Positions 5,518-7,899 of a DNA stretch of 7,899 bases are shown here, piece by piece; the stretch's first letter is position 1; each line of letters opens with the position of its first letter. The notes under the pieces are model-generated. The model saw nothing but the letters and a program-made list of their open reading frames with translations. It searched no databases and was not told the origin of the DNA. Where the stretch lies: contig JAJYZD010000179.1 of assembly GCA_021800315.1 (NCBI GenBank), positions 1-7,899 of the forward strand, written 5' to 3'. The translations under genes were made by a program, and so were the position numbers. This stretch comes from Bacillota bacterium (GTDB taxonomy: Bacteria; Bacillota; Desulfotomaculia; Desulfotomaculales; JAJYZD01).

Positions 5518-5946
5518 ATGACGGAAACCTCCATTGACTTTATCGCAACACGGTTACACGGCGAAAATATGAGGCTGACCTCGCCCCGCCGAAAGGTCCT
5601 GGAGATTTTCATGACATCGGACCGCCTATGTACCGCGGGCGACTTGTTCCAACTGGCCCGGAACGCGGGTGCCCGCGTAGGCTTAACCACCGTCTACCGC
5701 CTCCTGGCGGCTCTGTCCCGGCTGGGGCTGGCCAAACCGTACATCATCGACGGCAACGAGGTAAAATACGCCTTTTGCTCTTCCCAACATCATCACCACA
5801 TAATCTGTAAGGGTTGCGGTCTCTTTACGGAGGTTTTCACCTGCCCCTTGCGTTCACCCCGGGTGCCAAACTTCCGAGTGGAAGACCATCAGTTGGATTT
5901 CTTCGGCATCTGCTTCAACTGCCAGCATCAGGAGGAGAAGATATGA
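5518..5946 (+). CDS. Fur-family metal-dependent transcriptional regulator
   Basis: This 142-residue protein has the normal Fur length and layout. Residues about 18-80 form the winged-helix DNA-binding domain (RLTSPRRKVLEIF, then TTVYRLLAALSRLGL as recognition helix and wing). The C-terminal dimerisation/metal domain carries the His run at 91-94 followed by Cys97-x-x-Cys100 (HHHHIICKGCG) and a second pair Cys132-x-x-Cys135 (CFNC), together a four-cysteine structural zinc site. Fur, Zur, PerR and Nur share this plan and the sequence does not settle which metal is sensed. The coupling to a probable Ni/Co-type transporter makes a nickel, zinc or iron sensor plausible. GAGGT (5505-5509) lies 8 bases before the ATG. 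The promoter upstream carries a palindrome that fits its own operator. Its last codons overlap the next gene (ATGA at 5943-5946). Confidence 0.93.
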   Translation: MTETSIDFIATRLHGENMRLTSPRRKVLEIFMTSDRLCTAGDLFQLARNAGARVGLTTVYRLLAALSRLGLAKPYIIDGNEVKYAFCSSQHHHHIICKGCGLFTEVFTCPLRSPRVPNFRVEDHQLDFFGICFNCQHQEEKI

Positions 5947-6902
5947 CACCGCTGAATTTGTGGTCTCCCCAGGCAGGCATGCCCATCCTGGCGGCCCTGA
6001 CCACTTCCTACCTTCTTGGCGTAGTTCACGGTATCACCCCCGACGAACACACCTGGCCCATCACCTTCAGCTATGCCATCGGCAGCTATTCTGCCCGCCG
6101 CGGCTTCCTGGTGGGATTGGTCTTTTCGCTGGCCTTCACCCTGCAGCGGAGCCTGATGAGCGAATTGGCATATTTTTCCCTGGTCCGGATCTTTACCTTC
6201 CCGAAGGTGGAAGGCTTCGTGTACATCGTCGTCGGAGTAGCCATGGCCGTCGGCGGCCTGTACATCTTCCGGAGCGGCAACGTGTTCCATATCCACTTCG
6301 GCCGTATCGACAGTTCCCACCATCAGGCGGCCGTTGCCGGAACCATGCCGGAGGATCAGACACCGACATTGAAAATGGCTGCTGTCCACGGTTTTATTGC
6401 CGGTTTCGGCTTTGGAGCCTTCGCGATGATCATTTACACCGTGCTGGCCCCCGCCATGCCCGGCCCCTGGGCGGGCTGGCTACCGGGTTTTCTTTTCGGG
6501 CTGGGCACCACCACGGTGCAGATACTGGCCGGGTTGGCCTTCGGGCAGATGAGCCACAGTCTGCGGTTACCGCCCGAGGCCGCGGCCCGGATCGCCGGCC
6601 TGACGGCCGGTCGCAGCCTGACTTGGGGAGGACTTGTGTTTTTCCTCGGCGGCATCATGCAACTTCTGGTTCCTTCACTGGCGAAACTGCACATCGTGAC
6701 GCCGTTAAAGATTCACAACCTCCACGAACTGGGTCTTCCTTTCGTGCTGGTTATTACAGTCGTTCTGTTCATCGGCGGAGGGACCATGGTCGCCGAAACC
6801 CGGCGGGTTATGCGAACCATCGCCGGAAACGCCGGCCCATCCGGTAAGGAAGACAGTCAAAACTGTCCGTATCGACACGAATATCATGCTGACCAACGCT
6901 GA
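5943..6902 (+). CDS. Multi-pass membrane protein, probable transition-metal (Ni/Co-type) transporter
   Basis: From the ATG at 5943 the product is 319 residues. This start overlaps the fur stop by four bases (ATGA) and has AGGAGGAG just upstream (5930-5937), so translation is coupled; a longer frame reaching into fur is not needed. The protein has about six to eight hydrophobic segments. The first carries GVVHGITPDEH (His29, Asp34, Glu35, His36), resembling the H-x4-D-H motif by which NiCoT/NicO/UreH-type transporters bind nickel or cobalt. A second similar segment reads AAVHGFIAGFGFGAF, suggesting two related halves. Between them is a loop with His116, His118, His126 and His127, typical of metal-transport loops. 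Being in one operon with a Fur-family regulator strongly suggests metal import or export under metal control. Direction and metal are unknown. The Asp-Glu-His spacing deviates from the usual Asp-His, so this is a relative rather than a textbook NiCoT. Confidence 0.7.
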   Translation: MTPLNLWSPQAGMPILAALTTSYLLGVVHGITPDEHTWPITFSYAIGSYSARRGFLVGLVFSLAFTLQRSLMSELAYFSLVRIFTFPKVEGFVYIVVGVAMAVGGLYIFRSGNVFHIHFGRIDSSHHQAAVAGTMPEDQTPTLKMAAVHGFIAGFGFGAFAMIIYTVLAPAMPGPWAGWLPGFLFGLGTTTVQILAGLAFGQMSHSLRLPPEAAARIAGLTAGRSLTWGGLVFFLGGIMQLLVPSLAKLHIVTPLKIHNLHELGLPFVLVITVVLFIGGGTMVAETRRVMRTIAGNAGPSGKEDSQNCPYRHEYHADQR

Positions 6903-6984
6903 CGTCAGGCTGCATGCTCAAACTTAATGCCCGTCCCCGGACCGTGATCACTGTACCGAGCGGGTGCCCCAAGGGCTAAACCGG

Positions 6985-7353
6985 TCATGCCCGGCCAGAC
7001 AGGCTGAGCCAACGAGCCAGGCCGGCCGGCAACCACCGCTCCGGCCGGCAGGGGGCCAGGCGCCGCAGGCGCGAGAGGGCCAACTGCACGTCGAGACCCT
7101 TGGGACAGTTGTCGCTGCAACGGCGGCACCCGATACATGCCCAGAGCAACCGCTCCTCCAAAGCCCTTTTTACCAGAGAAAGTTGCAGTAGCCGTAATAC
7201 AACCGCCGGCCCGGAATGGTCCACCGGAGCCAGACAGGCGGCCGAGCAACGGCCGCACTGGTTACAACCACGCACCGCAGCCTGGATATCCGGAAACAGG
7301 AACTGCAAATCCCCAAAACGCAATGCGTGCATGACCGTCAGATCCTTAGCCAA
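6985..7353 (-). CDS. Short HdrC-like protein with two [4Fe-4S] cluster motifs
   Basis: HdrC-type subunits pass electrons between a flavin subunit (HdrA/QmoA-B) and a second redox partner (HdrB, or the membrane part of QmoC). The 122-residue product has two cysteine motifs: C30-x2-C33-x2-C36-x3-C40 (CNQCGRCSAAC, followed by Leu rather than the usual Pro) and C73-x2-C76-x2-C79-x3-C83-P (CIGCRRCSDNCP). The order and spacing match HdrC and the N-terminal part of QmoC. I use the TTG at 7353 as start because GGGAGAGGA lies about 8 bases before it; an ATG seven codons in is the alternative. It begins 20 bases after the QmoB/MvhD-like gene, so they form one operon. It is shorter than typical HdrC and ends without the membrane domain of QmoC. 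No HdrB gene follows: 82 bases later lies the end of the convergent transporter gene. Confidence 0.8.
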   Translation of the reverse strand: MAKDLTVMHALRFGDLQFLFPDIQAAVRGCNQCGRCSAACLAPVDHSGPAVVLRLLQLSLVKRALEERLLWACIGCRRCSDNCPKGLDVQLALSRLRRLAPCRPERWLPAGLARWLSLSGRA

Positions 7354-7373
7354 TTCAGCCGTCCTCTCCCGCC

Positions 7374-7899
7374 TTAGCCTTCCTTAAAAGGACTCGGCCC
7401 CATTTGGGTCAACTGATGGACGAAACCGGTCATGGATGCCGCCAGGGACGACCCGTCCCTGATGCCGCAGGTTAGGAAACGCACGCGTTCGGGCTCTACC
7501 AGGATACTCCGTAATGTTTCCTGTAATTTTGCCACCCGGGTGGCGGCCAGTTCGGAGCCGCGTCCGTAATGGCACTCGCCGCCCCGGCAGCCAGCCACAA
7601 TAACTCCGTCCCACCCGTTTAACAGTGCGTCATTGATCCAACCCATGTTCACCGCGCCGGCACAGCTAACGGCTACCGGCAGGACATTGACCGGATAAAC
7701 CATCCCGTCGAGAGCCCGGTAGGCATCGTTAGCACATAGAAAGGCAATTACCCGCACCTCTCCTCCGCCAAGGGCGGCGACTTCCACGCGGGCGGCGATT
7801 TCCCGGCCGCTGAATCCCGGCAGGGAGATGCACCGCAGGGGACATCCGCCCTGGCAAACGCCGCAACCACGGCAACCGGCCCCACCCGGCTCCGGATAG
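7374..7899 (-). CDS. C-terminal part of a QmoB / HdrA-MvhD-type iron-sulfur flavoprotein (partial)
   Basis: The visible 174 residues run in from the right edge; the N-terminal, presumably FAD-binding, part is missing. Residues 9-20 of the visible piece are a ferredoxin motif, CRGCGVCQGGCP (Cys9, 12, 15, 19). From about residue 48 an MvhD-like domain follows: VIAFLCANDAY, VSCAG (Cys79) and AGCRGGECHYGRGSELA (Cys104, Cys109). The protein ends GPSPFKEG. The FLCANDAY segment replaces the FCCNWCSY pattern of true MvhD, losing two of its cysteines. As I recall, this and the GP-x-PFK tail are traits of QmoB, which with QmoA takes electrons to or from APS reductase in sulfate reduction. An HdrA-MvhD protein of another electron-bifurcating complex is the main alternative. 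The downstream HdrC-like gene fits Gram-positive sulfate reducers, where HdrC/HdrB replace QmoC. Confidence 0.7.
   Translation of the reverse strand, partial: YPEPGGAGCRGCGVCQGGCPLRCISLPGFSGREIAARVEVAALGGGEVRVIAFLCANDAYRALDGMVYPVNVLPVAVSCAGAVNMGWINDALLNGWDGVIVAGCRGGECHYGRGSELAATRVAKLQETLRSILVEPERVRFLTCGIRDGSSLAASMTGFVHQLTQMGPSPFKEG

Noticed and set aside
6899..6968. Convergent-gene terminator from the palindrome CTGACGTCAG and the CCCG/CGGG repeat
   Set aside because: The stems are short or imperfect and no T-run follows on either strand.
6905..7258. 117-residue minus frame overlapping the HdrC-like gene
   Set aside because: Out of frame with the cysteine-motif protein and rich in Gly/Pro/Ala; a shadow of hdrC.
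1..7899. CRISPR array, tRNA, rRNA, insertion sequence or attachment site
   Set aside because: No regularly spaced repeats, cloverleaf, rRNA-like stretch, transposase or flanking inverted repeats were seen.

Overview
The window looks like chromosomal DNA of an anaerobic, low-to-mid GC Gram-positive bacterium, most plausibly a sulfate-reducing or related Clostridia/Peptococcia-type organism. The reasons are: strong AGGAG-type ribosome sites with GTG/TTG starts; a secreted coiled-coil plus NlpC/P60 wall hydrolase typical of monoderms; a 7-1-7-type operator in front of a Fur-family gene; and at the right edge the C-terminus of a QmoB-like (HdrA-MvhD type) iron-sulfur flavoprotein followed by a small HdrC-like protein rather than a membrane QmoC. 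The taxon is an inference; there is no rRNA here to confirm it.

Layout, left to right. Positions 1-398 hold a doubtful reading frame on the minus strand that runs off the left edge. Positions 399-711 are gene-free and become strikingly AT-rich, with a perfect triple CAATCA repeat and a good promoter-like pair. This precedes a tiny predicted membrane protein (712-822). Positions 832-1000 form a chain of GC-rich hairpins with competing pairings, immediately before a lipoprotein with beta-propeller-like repeats (1045-2157). lgt, encoding the enzyme that lipidates such proteins, follows at 2444-3229 and ends in a strong stem-loop. A 5' leader with a long stem precedes a secreted NlpC/P60 hydrolase (3560-4732). 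A FliL-like single-pass membrane protein follows (4963-5400).

A terminator/promoter junction then leads into a two-gene operon: a Fur-family metalloregulator (5518-5946), whose promoter carries a perfect 8-1-8 palindrome, and a translationally coupled (ATGA overlap) multi-pass membrane protein with an H-x4-D-E-H motif, probably a transition-metal (Ni/Co-type) transporter (5943-6902). Converging on it from the right are the minus-strand hdrC-like gene (6985-7353) and the 3' end of the qmoB/hdrA-mvhD-like gene (7374-7899), spaced 20 bp apart.

Functionally the window has three themes: cell envelope (lipoprotein, Lgt, wall hydrolase, FliL-like), metal homeostasis (Fur plus transporter), and electron transfer (QmoB/HdrC-like). 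The most interesting points are the structured leader at 832-1000, the self-regulating Fur/transporter unit, the FliL-like gene away from flagellar genes, and the HdrC-like gene with neither HdrB nor a QmoC membrane part beside it.
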